DNA of 64,000 bases from Candidula unifasciata (Eukaryota; Mollusca; Gastropoda; Stylommatophora; Geomitridae). A program made the translations under genes and the position numbers. The first letter of the stretch is position 1; each line of letters starts with the position of its first letter. Positions 55,405-64,000 of the stretch are shown here, piece by piece. The stretch is from contig CAJHNH020007556.1 in NCBI GenBank assembly GCA_905116865.2, positions 247,501 through 311,500 of the forward strand, read 5' to 3'. The notes beneath the pieces are model-generated. The model was not told the DNA's origin, did no database searches, and worked only from the letters and a program-made list of their open reading frames with translations.

Positions 55405-56276
55405 GTGAGAACCGTCTATTTGAATTTGTATACTGACTCCATCTCTCTGTCTTTCTTTCTCTCTCTCTCTCTCTCTCTGTCTGTCTGTCTGTCTGTCTGT
55501 CTCTCCTCGCTCTCTCTCTCTATATATATATATATATAGGTGTGTCTGTGTGTGTGTGCCTGTGTATATGTATGTCTGCGTATGCGTTAGCGTTTGTGTG
55601 TCTATGAGTGTGTGTCTGCGTGTATCTCTGCGTGTGCCTGTATGTATGAATGCCTGCGTATCCTTCTGCGTGTGTGTGTCTGTGGTTGAGTGTATGTGTC
55701 TGCGTGAGCATCAGCGCGAGTGTGTGTATGTGTCTGCGATTGTATGTGTGTGTTTGTGTGTCTCCGAGTGTATCTGTGTGTTTGTGTCTACGTGTGTTTG
55801 TGCATATGTGTCTGTGTCTGTCTGTATGCCAGTTTATGTGTGTGTCTGTATGCTGGTTTTTCTCTGTGTGTGTCGCATGTGTGTGTTTGTGTCTGTGTAT
55901 CTGGGTGTGTGATTGGGTATGTGCGCGTATGTCTGTTTGTATGTGTGTGGAATGTGCGTGTCTCTGTGGGTATATAGGTATGTATACGGGTGAATGGGGT
56001 GCGTTAATGTGTGTGTGAAGGTATGTGGGTGTGTTTAAGTGAGTGGGTGGGTGGGAATGTGTGTGTGCATGCATTTTACCACCCATGTTTTTGTGCTTTT
56101 TACCCCCTCTTTTTTGATATTCACAATATGCATATTATCATATGAATATAACATGCTTATTGATAAAATACAAATTCAGTGTGAAAGACGGGTGTTTGGA
56201 AGGGCCGAATGTAAGACGGGCCTGCTGACCCAATTTGTGACCCTTTGAAAATAAAGTTCGTTCGTTCGTTCTTTCG

Positions 56277-56347
<71 letters not shown>

Positions 56348-56578
56348 GGTGTGTGTGTGTGTGTGTCTCTGTGTGTGTGCCTGCTGGTGTTAAAGGCTGG
56401 TGTTGAAATCATCTAAGATAGCCCACAAATGACTATCTCGAGTAACTGGAGACAGTCATGGCCCACCACTCCTATTCCAAACAACATTTTTAAGTTCAAA
56501 ATGTCTGCAGTTCACCACCACCACTCTCCCCCCTCCAATTTTCCAACTCCACTTCCTCGATCCTCAAAGTTTCTGCCT

Positions 56579-56673
<95 letters not shown>

Positions 56674-57512
56674 TATTTTTTTTAATTTGTATTACCAAGA
56701 CAACTCTGTGTCTTAACCTGGATCATGCAGAGCCATGGTTTGTACTGTGACTAATCCACGTAACCGTCTTTTTAATTGTTTTATTCTAGATTTCCCCATG
56801 ATGTTGAATAATCTAGGTTTTGTCAGCCAGCAGACAACTGGCACCATTAGGTGTGGGACCCTGATGTATATCTTTTTATATAAAAAAAATGGGGGGGGGG
56901 GATTAGAGGATGTGAGTGTCCATGTTTGGCACTGATAGCATAGTGTTGGCTAAAAAATAATTCTGATAAAATTCACTCTAGTACTCCGTGGTATCTTCTT
57001 GTGTGTCAACAGGGGAGATAGTAGCCCCATTACTTGATTTGCTTTGGCACATCTCGAGCTAATTTCTCTGTCCAGTTTTCTATCGGATGTGAAAATTGCT
57101 CCCAAAATCTGTGTACACTTGCTACTATTTCTTCACTCAATAGACTCGTTGTTTTCACTGTATGTTATGTAGGTATGAAGACTTTCTTTCCTCGCAAGTA
57201 ACACAGCGGGACATGAACTACCTTGAGGACATAAACCTGGCACGTAAAATCGTAGAATTTGGCTATCGCGGTTCCAGGGAAGGATTTTCGCTGGAGCGGT
57301 TCATGGCTGTGAAAGCGGAATTAGAGCAAAGAAAATCGATCTATAACGTTGTAAGTACTGTCGTTTTATAGTTTTGTGTGAGCTGTTTTAGTACTAAACC
57401 AGTAAAGAGTCAATAAAGTTGAATGTCGGATGTTTGATGCACTACTCAGGGAATGGGATCTTCATGACGTTATCTAGCAGGCAAACGCTACAAATATAAC
57501 CAACCATGGAGA

Positions 57513-57599
<87 letters not shown>

Positions 57600-58198
57600 T
57601 CAGTGAAGATTTGCAGCACTGAATGACGCTGGCCAATCATTGTGTGATACTTTCAAAGTAGTCCAAGCCGTGACAAATTTTATGCATCCAAAAATGCCTG
57701 TCTATCTACCTGTCAGTCTATTGTCTAAATATACACCTACCTACCTACCTACCTACCTATTTATTAATCTATTTACCTACGTGTATATATGTTTGCCTGT
57801 CTGTCTGTCTGAAGTGAACAACAAACCTCTGACCAATCACTATTGGGATACTTTCAAAATAGTCCAAATCGTGACAAATTTTATGCATCCAAAAAATATC
57901 TGTCTGTCTTTCTGCCTATCTGTCTGTCTGTATATGTCTGTCTTTCTATATTTCTACCTACCTATCTATCCATCTACATACCTACGAAGGTCGGTCAGTC
58001 TGTCTGTTTGTCCCTCCTCCTTTAACAAATATAAGATTTACTGTCGGAGTGTCACTTAATTCCCTCACCAGAAAACTATACTGAGTGCAGGCAGGACCTT
58101 TGAGGAGCCAATGTTAAGAGCTCTACAGATGAGAGAAGAAAGCAACCGGACGCGTAAAAATGCCAGCATCATCTTTGTTCGCGATATCAATGAATGTG
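55343..58198 (+). CDS. CFAP299: CFAP299 (C4orf22 family), 5' half, 3 coding exons
   Basis: Exons are 55343-55404, 57173-57350 and 58072-58198, with GT-AG introns in matching phases, giving the first 122 residues. The start is [20 protein letters not shown]. The segment [19 protein letters not shown], then [12 protein letters not shown], then [10 protein letters not shown] and [12 protein letters not shown], then [12 protein letters not shown], aligns in order with the N-terminal half of CFAP299 (human about 233 aa). The family is a cilia/flagella-associated protein linked to sperm formation. The remaining exons (the GYIDY...F block and C-terminus) were searched for between 58199 and 64000 and not found, so they should lie beyond the window. 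Exon 3 ends in phase 1. Confidence 0.92.
55440..56050. repeat. Compound CT/GTCT/TA/GTGT low-complexity tract
   Basis: (CT)n, (CTGT)n, (TA)n, then about 450 bp of degenerate GTGTGTCTGYGTATG in CFAP299 intron 1. Long open frames through it are compositional. Confidence 0.95.
56255..56382. repeat. (TTCG)n, (CT)n, (GT)n microsatellite
   Basis: GTTCGTTCGTTCTTTCGTTC followed by CT and GT runs. Confidence 0.95.
56581..56675. repeat. (TA)n microsatellite
   Basis: About 45 TA units in CFAP299 intron 1. Confidence 0.97.
57173..57350 (+). CDS. CFAP299: CFAP299 exon 2
   Basis: Acceptor TTATGTAG; donor gtaagt. It encodes the conserved YEDFL...YLED...VEFGYRG block. Confidence 0.93.
57517..57599. repeat. 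(GA)n microsatellite
   Basis: About 40 GA units in CFAP299 intron 2. Confidence 0.97.
57640..58010. repeat. About 203-bp tandem duplication with CTGT/TACC repeats
   Basis: GATACTTTCAAAGTAGTCCA and GTGACAAATTTTATGCATCC at 57645-57690 recur at 57848-57893. Each copy is followed by CTGTCTGT/TACCTACC runs. Confidence 0.88.
58072..58198 (+). CDS. CFAP299: CFAP299 exon 3
   Basis: Acceptor CCCTCACCAG; donor gtatgc. It encodes [23 protein letters not shown] and the RDINECG end, and closes in phase 1. The next exon is not in the window. Confidence 0.92.
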
Positions 58199-58769
58199 GT
58201 ATGCGTTCTGTGTCAGGGTTAGAACAAATGAGCTAGTAAAGATAACTTATGTAACAGTGACAGTCTGAAAAATCTGTACCATTATCGCAGTCACTACAAT
58301 TTCTACTTCTGCTGCTGGTGCTACTACTACTTCTTCTTTTTCCTTTACAATGACGGTTAAAACGTTATCTTGTGGTTTATTGCTAGGTTGCGATATCTGT
58401 GCCTTTCAGCCCTACAGTCCGATTTCAACAAACCACATTGACGATATACTTATTAGAGAAACAGTGGGTGTTAACAACATAAAGCGCCGCGGAATCCAAC
58501 GAGGATGCTAGCAGTTGCAGCAGTAGCAGAAGTGGTAGAATGGCAAATGCTGCTAATATTGGTAGTTCCTTTTTTCAGCTTCGCTGCAACCTAGTTCATC
58601 TTCACCCCACCCGCGTACTTTTTATCGTTTTCTTTATCCCTACTTCTTTTCTTTTTTTTTTTATTCCTTTCTGTTTGTTTTCAGACTTATATTATTTTTT
58701 TTTATTTTTAAAAAAAAATTTTTAATTTTTTGTTCCATCTTCTCGTCTTTTTGTTTTGTTTTTGTTTAG

Positions 58770-59160
58770 ACAGTCAAAGCTTTTGGACAGATTTTGAGAA
58801 GGAATGTACTCAAGAACTTGCCTATAACTTTCATTGAACATTACCAGAAATCAAAACATTTGTCAAAGGAAAATACAAGGAATTGTGGAGAGAACAAACT
58901 AACAGTAAGACCCCACCAGCAGATTCAACAGAAAGTAACATACAATAATTTTATCTCTAAGAACAGGACACTACCACATGCATAAAATAAAGATTGTACA
59001 GTCCCCACAGTGTGCATGTCAAACAGGACCACAAACACGTGAGCACATTTCTGCAGACCTGCCCAGTCTACCTACAAGTTCGAAAACAAACCCGTCCTCA
59101 AGAGCAAAAGGTGCAGTACAAGTTGTGGGAATTATGAAGGACCTGCAGCTGACATGCTAG
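58770..59160 (+). mobile_element. LINE end remnant
   Basis: It contains a CQTGPQTREHI motif followed (other frame) by CPVYLQVRKQTRPQEQKVQY, the C-x-C-x-H-x-C end of many LINE ORF2 proteins. Confidence 0.6.
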
Positions 59161-59167
59161 TTTACAG

Positions 59168-59186
59168 TAGGGCTGTACCGAATAGT
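59168..59186 (+). repeat. Solitary end related to the 62641-63849 TIR
   Basis: TAGGGCTGTACCGAATAGT matches the first bases of the TIR at 62645. No matching right end follows, so this is a broken copy. Confidence 0.6.
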
Positions 59187-59194
59187 AATTTTCA

Positions 59195-59380
59195 CAGGGT
59201 CCTCAGTCACATGTAAATTGCGCACTTCCGGCTACTTAAATTGCGCACTTCCAGCGACTACCGTCACCCTCGAGAGGGGCTAAACTAGATGTCCGGGACT
59301 CTTCTGCGTAGCAGCGTGGGAGATACTTTCGGACGGTGGCAGCAGAAGTTCGCAATTTACATGTGGCTGAGGCCCTGTTA
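59195..59380. mobile_element. Foldback/MITE, about 185 bp
   Basis: Arms of about 37 bp: CAGGGTCCTCAGTCACATGT...AAATTGCG at the left and its near-perfect complement ending GAGGCCCTG at the right (about four mismatches or gaps). The interior repeats AAATTGCGCACTTCC. Confidence 0.75.
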
Positions 59381-59489
59381 GGGTGTGTGTTTTTTACTTT
59401 GACCGCCATCATATGTGTGTCTATCTGGCCGGCTAGGTCGTGTCCTCTCATTGTGCAGGTTTGGATCTGTCATCTCCTTCCGTGTTCGC

Positions 59490-60310
59490 TATAAGAAGAC
59501 TGGTAAACAAATATCGAAGTGGGGCGAGTCGTGCTCACTACATGAAGACTGGTGAACCGGCAATGAACTAGGGCGAGTAGTGCTCACTAAAGAAGGCTGG
59601 TGAACAAACATCGAACTGGAGCGAGCAGTGCTCACTACAAGAAGACTGGTAAACCTAAATCTAACTGGCGCCCGCATTGTTTACTACAAGAAGGCTGGTA
59701 AACCAGCAATGAACTGGGGCGAGCAGTGCTCACTACAAAAAGACTTGTGAACCGGCAATGAACTGGGGCGAGCCCTGTTCACTACAGGAAGGTTGGTGAA
59801 CGAACATCGAACTTGGGTGAGTAGTGCTCAGTATAAGAAGACATGTGAACGAACATCAAACTTGGGCGAGCAGAACTTACTACAGGAAGACTGGTAAACC
59901 AGCAATGAACTTGTGCGAGCAGTGCTCAATACACGAGGACTAGTAAACGAACATCGAACTAGAGCGAGCAGTATTCACTACAAGAAGACTGGTGAACGAA
60001 CATCGAACTAGGGCCAGCAGTGCTCACTACAAGAAGACTGGTGAACGAACATCTCACTGGGGCAAGCAGTGCTCACTACAAGAAGACTGGCGAAACGGCA
60101 ATGAACTGGGGCGAGATTGTTCACCACAATGACTGGTGAACCAACATCATACAATAAAACTGTTACTGGTGCGAGCAATGCTCATTACAAGAAGATGAAA
60201 CCTACATCGGAGAGAATGGCTCACTAAAAGAACACTGGTGAACTGGTCGAATTTAGGCGAGCAGTGCTCACTCAAAAAGGCTAGGGAACGAACAAGCTGA
60301 AGCGACAGGA
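59490..60310. repeat. 49-bp minisatellite, about 16 units
   Basis: Units GGGCGAGCAGTGCTCACTAC, AAGAAGACTGGTGAAC, then CGGCAATGAACT or GAACATCGAACT, two unit types mixed along the array. Units decay at both ends. It lies in CFAP299 intron 3. Confidence 0.95.
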
Positions 60311-60399
60311 CTCACTGAAGGCAACCTAACTAAACACCAGCTAAGCGCATTGGGGAGCGCATAAACGATCCTTAGTCCCCCCTGCTCACCCTAAATGAG

Positions 60400-60515
60400 T
60401 ACTGTCAAAGATGAAGAAGAACAGAAAGAAGAACTTGAAGAAGAAGAAGAAGCAGTGCTTAGAAGAAGAAGAAAGAAGAAGAAGAAGAAAAAGAGAAAGA
60501 AGAAAAAAAAGAATC
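60400..60515. repeat. (GAA)n-rich tract
   Basis: Interrupted GAA/AAG units. It makes a short Lys/Glu open frame without support as a gene. Confidence 0.9.
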
Positions 60516-60529
60516 GAAAATCGTTGCTA

Positions 60530-61075
60530 CGGAAAGTAGCTTATTTAATTTACAGTGCCCCTGTAAAATTAGCCTTTAAAAAGTCTATGGTTAAGCACCA
60601 GCAAGGAGATACAAATTAGAATTTTGAGAGCATGCATCTTTCCTGTGGCTACATACGGATGTGAGTCGTGGACTATCTCTCAGTCCTTAAAAAAGAGAAT
60701 AGGGTCTTTTGAGCTGAAATGCTATAGAAAGATTCTCAGAATATCCTGGACAAAGAAGATGAGAAATATTGACATCTTAAAAGATCTGAACATCAAGGAA
60801 GATTGGCTAATAAACAGCATCCTGTATCGGAAGCTGAAATATTTTGGTCATATCAAGCGCCACGACGGATTGGAAAGAAATTATAGCAGAAGGCATGGTA
60901 CCAGGTAGGAGGGGCAGGGGCCGACCAACACGAAGATGGGCACAGGATATAAGTGACTCCTTGAGTGTGAAAGTGCATGAGGCGGGAGAATTGGCGAGAG
61001 ACCGAGTTTCTTTCAGGCAGACTGTGATGAGAGCGACGTTTTGCAAAGGACCTGCTACATGATGATGATGATGTT
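60530..61075 (+). mobile_element. LINE C-terminal end, second copy of the 53967 family
   Basis: It reads IRILRACIFPVATYGCESWT, ELKCYRKILRISWTKKMRNI, LNIKEDWLINSILYRKLK, FGHIKRHDGLE, then after a frameshift GRRGRGRPTRRWAQDISDSL, ending in (GAT)n. Confidence 0.88.
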
Positions 61076-61298
61076 GTCCTTGTAGAAGTTTCAGTTCAGG
61101 CTATCTTTTTTTTTTTTTTTTTTGTCGAAGTATGGGAATATTATTACACAACTAAATTTTAACGCCTTCTTTTAATTATAAGGCTGAATCTGATTGGTGG
61201 TAATATAATTTCTTTGTGTGTTTTGAAAATTAAGCAATTGTTGCTTGATTTTCATCTGTTACGTTACACTGAGAAATGTACGAACAGTTGATCAGACT

Positions 61299-61299
<1 letters not shown>

Positions 61300-61367
<68 letters not shown>

Positions 61368-61383
61368 CTCTGTCTCTCTCTCT

Positions 61384-61440
<57 letters not shown>
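61300..61440. repeat. (CT)n microsatellite
   Basis: About 135 bp of CT with TTTC and GT interruptions. Confidence 0.97.
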
Positions 61441-61564
61441 ACTACTGCTGCTGTTTGTTTTGTTTTCATTCAATGCTTCCTAGCTGCGCTCATTTTGGGA
61501 AACACTGATTTCAATGTTCCCCTATTTATTTTAAATACTCTTCTACGATCCCTATATACACGTT

Positions 61565-61662
61565 ACACACTCCAGTTGAGTGTTTGCTTACTCCATATCG
61601 AGCTATTACTTCCCATAAAACTTGCCTATCGACTCTGTCGAATGCTTTTTTTCCTGGACTAG
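61565..61662 (-). mobile_element. LINE RT fragment
   Basis: The - strand reads KKAFDRVDRQVLWEVIARYG, RT motif A with its catalytic first Asp region. A (TG)n tract flanks it. Confidence 0.75.
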
Positions 61663-61849
61663 GAATGCCACACACACACACACACACACAAGTTGTTATG
61701 GATTTGTTGTTCTTTTCAAATAACTTTTTGAGTATATGTACAGCCAACTGTAGTTTCATCAGTGGCCTCAGACTTGTTTATATTATCTTGTGCATATTGC
61801 CAGTCAATGAGAACAGTTTGTTGTAACCATGATGATATGATGTATCAAG

Positions 61850-62465
61850 GAACCACTAGGGTGTAGTCGGGAGCCACTAGATTGTAGCGGGGAGACACTA
61901 GGTTGTAGCGGGGTGCCACTAGATTGTAGCGGGGAGCCACTAGGTTGTAGCGGGGAGCCACTAGATTGTAGCGGGGAGCCACTAGGTTGTAGCGGGGAGC
62001 CACTAGGGTGTAGCGGGGTGCCACTAGGGTGTAGCGGGGAACCACTAGGGTGTAGCAGGGAGCCACTAGGTTGTAGCAGGGAGCCACTAGGTTGTAGCAG
62101 GGAGCCACTAGGGTGTAGCGGGGTGCCACTAGGTTGTAGCGGGGAGTCACTAAATTGTAGCGGGGAGCCACTAGGTGTAGCATGGTAGGGTGTAGCGGGG
62201 TGCCACTAGGTTGTAGCGGGGTGCCACTCGGTTGTAGCAGGGAGCCACTAGGTTGTAGCAGGGAGCCACTAGGGTGTAGCAGGGAGCCACTATGTTGTAG
62301 CAGGGAGCCACTAGGGTGTAGCGGGGTGCCACTAGGGTGTAGCAGGGAGCCACTAGGTTGTAGCAGGAAGCCACTAGGGTGTAGCGGGGTGCCACTAGGT
62401 TGTAGCAGGGAGCCACTAGGGTGTAGCGGGGAGCCACTAGGGTGTAGCGGGGTGCCACTAGGGTG
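61850..62465. repeat. 21-bp minisatellite, about 29 units
   Basis: Units GAGCCACTAGGKTGTAGCGG plus one G, with GTGCC and AGCAGG variants, running directly into a tRNA-like SINE head at 62455. The 21-bp period gives long repetitive frames on both strands that are not genes. Confidence 0.96.
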
Positions 62466-62530
62466 TAGCGGTCAGACGCTGGCCTGCGAATCGGAAGGTC
62501 GTGGGTTCGGGTCCTGATGGAGTCAGCTTT
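62455..62530 (+). repeat. tRNA-like SINE head, family F type
   Basis: GCCACTAGGGTGTAGCGGTC, then CTGGCCTGCGAATCGGAAGG and B box GTGGGTTCGGGTCCTG. It is close to the head at 8960-9020 (on - strand). The body after it is short or unrelated. Confidence 0.75.
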
Positions 62531-62640
62531 TTTTTTCCTTCCAAAAATTTACCCTGGCTTTCATTTGACCCAACCTCGAGCTATTTAGATTGCCTACCTA
62601 AAGATCTATACACAAGCTAGCTGAACAGGTATAGTCCTGG

Positions 62641-63849
62641 AAACTAGGGCTGTACCGAAAATTGATTTTTACTATTCGGCCGAATACGAATGGCGGGACC
62701 AACTATTCGATCGAATACGAATACGAATAGTGTATAGTGTATAAAATATATCTAAAAAACACACATTTATAATATCAAATGTACGCTGAACTTTTACTTC
62801 ACACAGAGTAGCACAGAATAGTCATCTCTTCTTTAGCATTCTGAGCCCTTGAAGTTTACTGCTGCAGATATAACTCATCTCCATTCATCTCTCTGGCTGG
62901 CCTTATCTTCACAATTTGTGACACCAGTTGTTTGCAGGTCTGGCTGGACATTATCTCTCGAACTTATTTTTTGTCTGCCTCGTGGTCTACGCCCATTCCT
63001 CTCTCGGGTGTATACAGTTTTTACTTCTCTGTCATCTGACATTCTTTCAAAATGTCCCAACCATTTTAGTGTGTTAGCCCTCATGACGCTAGTGATCAAT
63101 GGTGGTTTAAACAGATTATGTGTTACGTTTGCTTCTGACTCTCCATTCCCCGCTGTTAGCATCTTTGATGGGTCCAAAGATTTGTCGTAGAACTGTTTTC
63201 GAAAACCTGTAATAAGGCCTCATATCTTTTATTTCTGCTTCAAGTTTCAGAGCCAAATAAAACGACTGGTCTTTTCAACGTTTTATATATTTTTATCTTG
63301 GGGTTGCGAGACAGACACTTTGACTTTAGCAGATGTTGAAGGGCATAGTACACTTTATTTCTAGATTGTATTTTAGATTGTATTTCTTCTCTCAGCATGT
63401 TGGAACAGTTGAAGTTTGCACCCAAGTACTTATATGTTTCCGTTCGTTTGATTTTCATATTATCGACTTGTGTGTGGCCGGAATTTGTATTCTTTCCATG
63501 TCTAGTTAGTATTCGCACAGAATAGTAAACATTTAAAAACATTTTATGCTCTGCAACCTTCAGTCAGTCTGTGGTAGCTAATAACTAGGATTGAAAGAAT
63601 CCTAAGTATTATAACAAGTAACTAAACTTGGAAATTGTCACTGACAGCTTAGTTAATGCAGGAAAGCTGCATTAGCTTTCAACAAAACCAATCGTTCCAT
63701 TTTAAGCTGTGTATACAGAAGCGGGTGTAAGGTAACTACTATTCGTATTCGGCCCGACCACAACTATTCGGCCGAATACCGAATAGTCAATAGGCCCACT
63801 ATTCGGCCCGAAACGAATACGAAGCGAATATTCGGTACAGCCCTAGTTT
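62641..63849. mobile_element. TIR element (1.2 kb), TATTCG-rich arms, LINE inside
   Basis: A perfect 19-bp inverted repeat AAACTAGGGCTGTACCGAA at both ends, followed by arms rich in CGAATA/TATTCG (62660-62740 and 63738-63830). The TAGGGCTG-type terminus resembles hAT elements. No transposase is visible. The interior is largely a LINE fragment on the - strand. Confidence 0.8.
62860..63545 (-). mobile_element. LINE C-terminal fragment nested in TIR element
   Basis: The - strand reads MKIKRTETYKYLGANFNCSN, EIQSKIQSRNKVYYALQHLL and VVLFGSET, then after frame breaks LKWLGHFERMSDDREVKTVY and RPRGRQKISSRDNVQ. Several stops are present. Confidence 0.8.
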
Positions 63850-64000
63850 ATAGAGGCAGCCCACCTGACGGTTTGACCTGAGCACATGAAACCGAACGCA
63901 GAGAAGAAGATGACAACTGACATAACTGATGAGGAAAAAAGCAAAGGAAAGGCAAAGCGATACATACCTGCATCGCTTGACCATATGAAACAGGGCGACA

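Noticed and set aside
55520..56086. His/Thr-rich open frame on - and Cys/Val-rich frames on +
   Set aside because: They are translations of a degenerate GT-rich tract in CFAP299 intron 1.
62455..62515. Functional tRNA gene
   Set aside because: The 5' part is a minisatellite unit, the stems do not close, and it matches a SINE head found elsewhere.
61845..62517. Repetitive frames (NLVAPRY, PLGCSGE)
   Set aside because: They are products of the 21-bp minisatellite.
58199..64000. Further CFAP299 exons
   Set aside because: I looked for the conserved GYIDY block and the C-terminal region with splice sites and found none. The gene most likely continues to the right of the window.

Overview
This is a 64-kb piece of an animal nuclear genome. 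It has GT-AG introns of 0.7 to 6.6 kb, poly(A) signals, tRNA-derived SINEs, LINE remnants, MITEs, minisatellites and many microsatellites. A mollusc, probably a gastropod, fits best: the three host genes are metazoan, there is an interstitial TTAGGG-like tract, RTE-type LINEs are present, and there is a SPIN-like hAT element of a kind reported from a pond snail. The species call is inference.

Three host genes can be assembled exon by exon with consistent splice phases. (1) A complete tetraspanin lies on the + strand (1316-23421): 8 coding exons, 262 residues, four membrane segments and a CCG-containing large extracellular loop. (2) A complete PRCC orthologue (proline-rich/mitotic-checkpoint family, nuclear) lies on the - strand (49393 down to 31304): 7 coding exons, 524 residues, with a strongly conserved C-terminus. 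(3) The first half of CFAP299 (C4orf22 family, cilia and flagella associated) lies on the + strand (55343-58198): 3 coding exons, with the rest beyond the right edge. Tetraspanin and PRCC are convergent. PRCC and CFAP299 are divergent and about 5.9 kb apart.

Everything else is repeat-derived or unexplained. Tetraspanin intron 1 holds a 1.7-kb, 18-bp satellite and a hAT-like MITE, and its other introns hold SINEs, foldback elements and GAA tracts. The 8 kb between tetraspanin and PRCC hold a LINE remnant, a 54-bp minisatellite, a SPIN-like hAT MITE with a perfect 8-bp target duplication, and a foldback of interleaved inverted repeats. PRCC introns hold an RTE-type LINE with a 12-bp target duplication, a second LINE whose empty site survives in a paralogous repeat, several RNase H LINE tails, a TIR element carrying telomere-like repeats, and an array of about 19 copies of the PRCC exon 6 5' splice site. 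The PRCC-CFAP299 interval holds a MITE with a full CRE palindrome close to the PRCC start, a 2.1-kb satellite of 59-bp units with higher-order structure, and nested LINE tails. CFAP299 intron 3 holds 49-bp and 21-bp minisatellites (the latter apparently grown from the head of a SINE) and a TIR element with a LINE fragment inside.

No rRNA, functional tRNA, CRISPR or prokaryotic feature was seen. Almost all long open frames here are artefacts of tandem repeats whose unit length is a multiple of three, or decayed LINE coding sequence.
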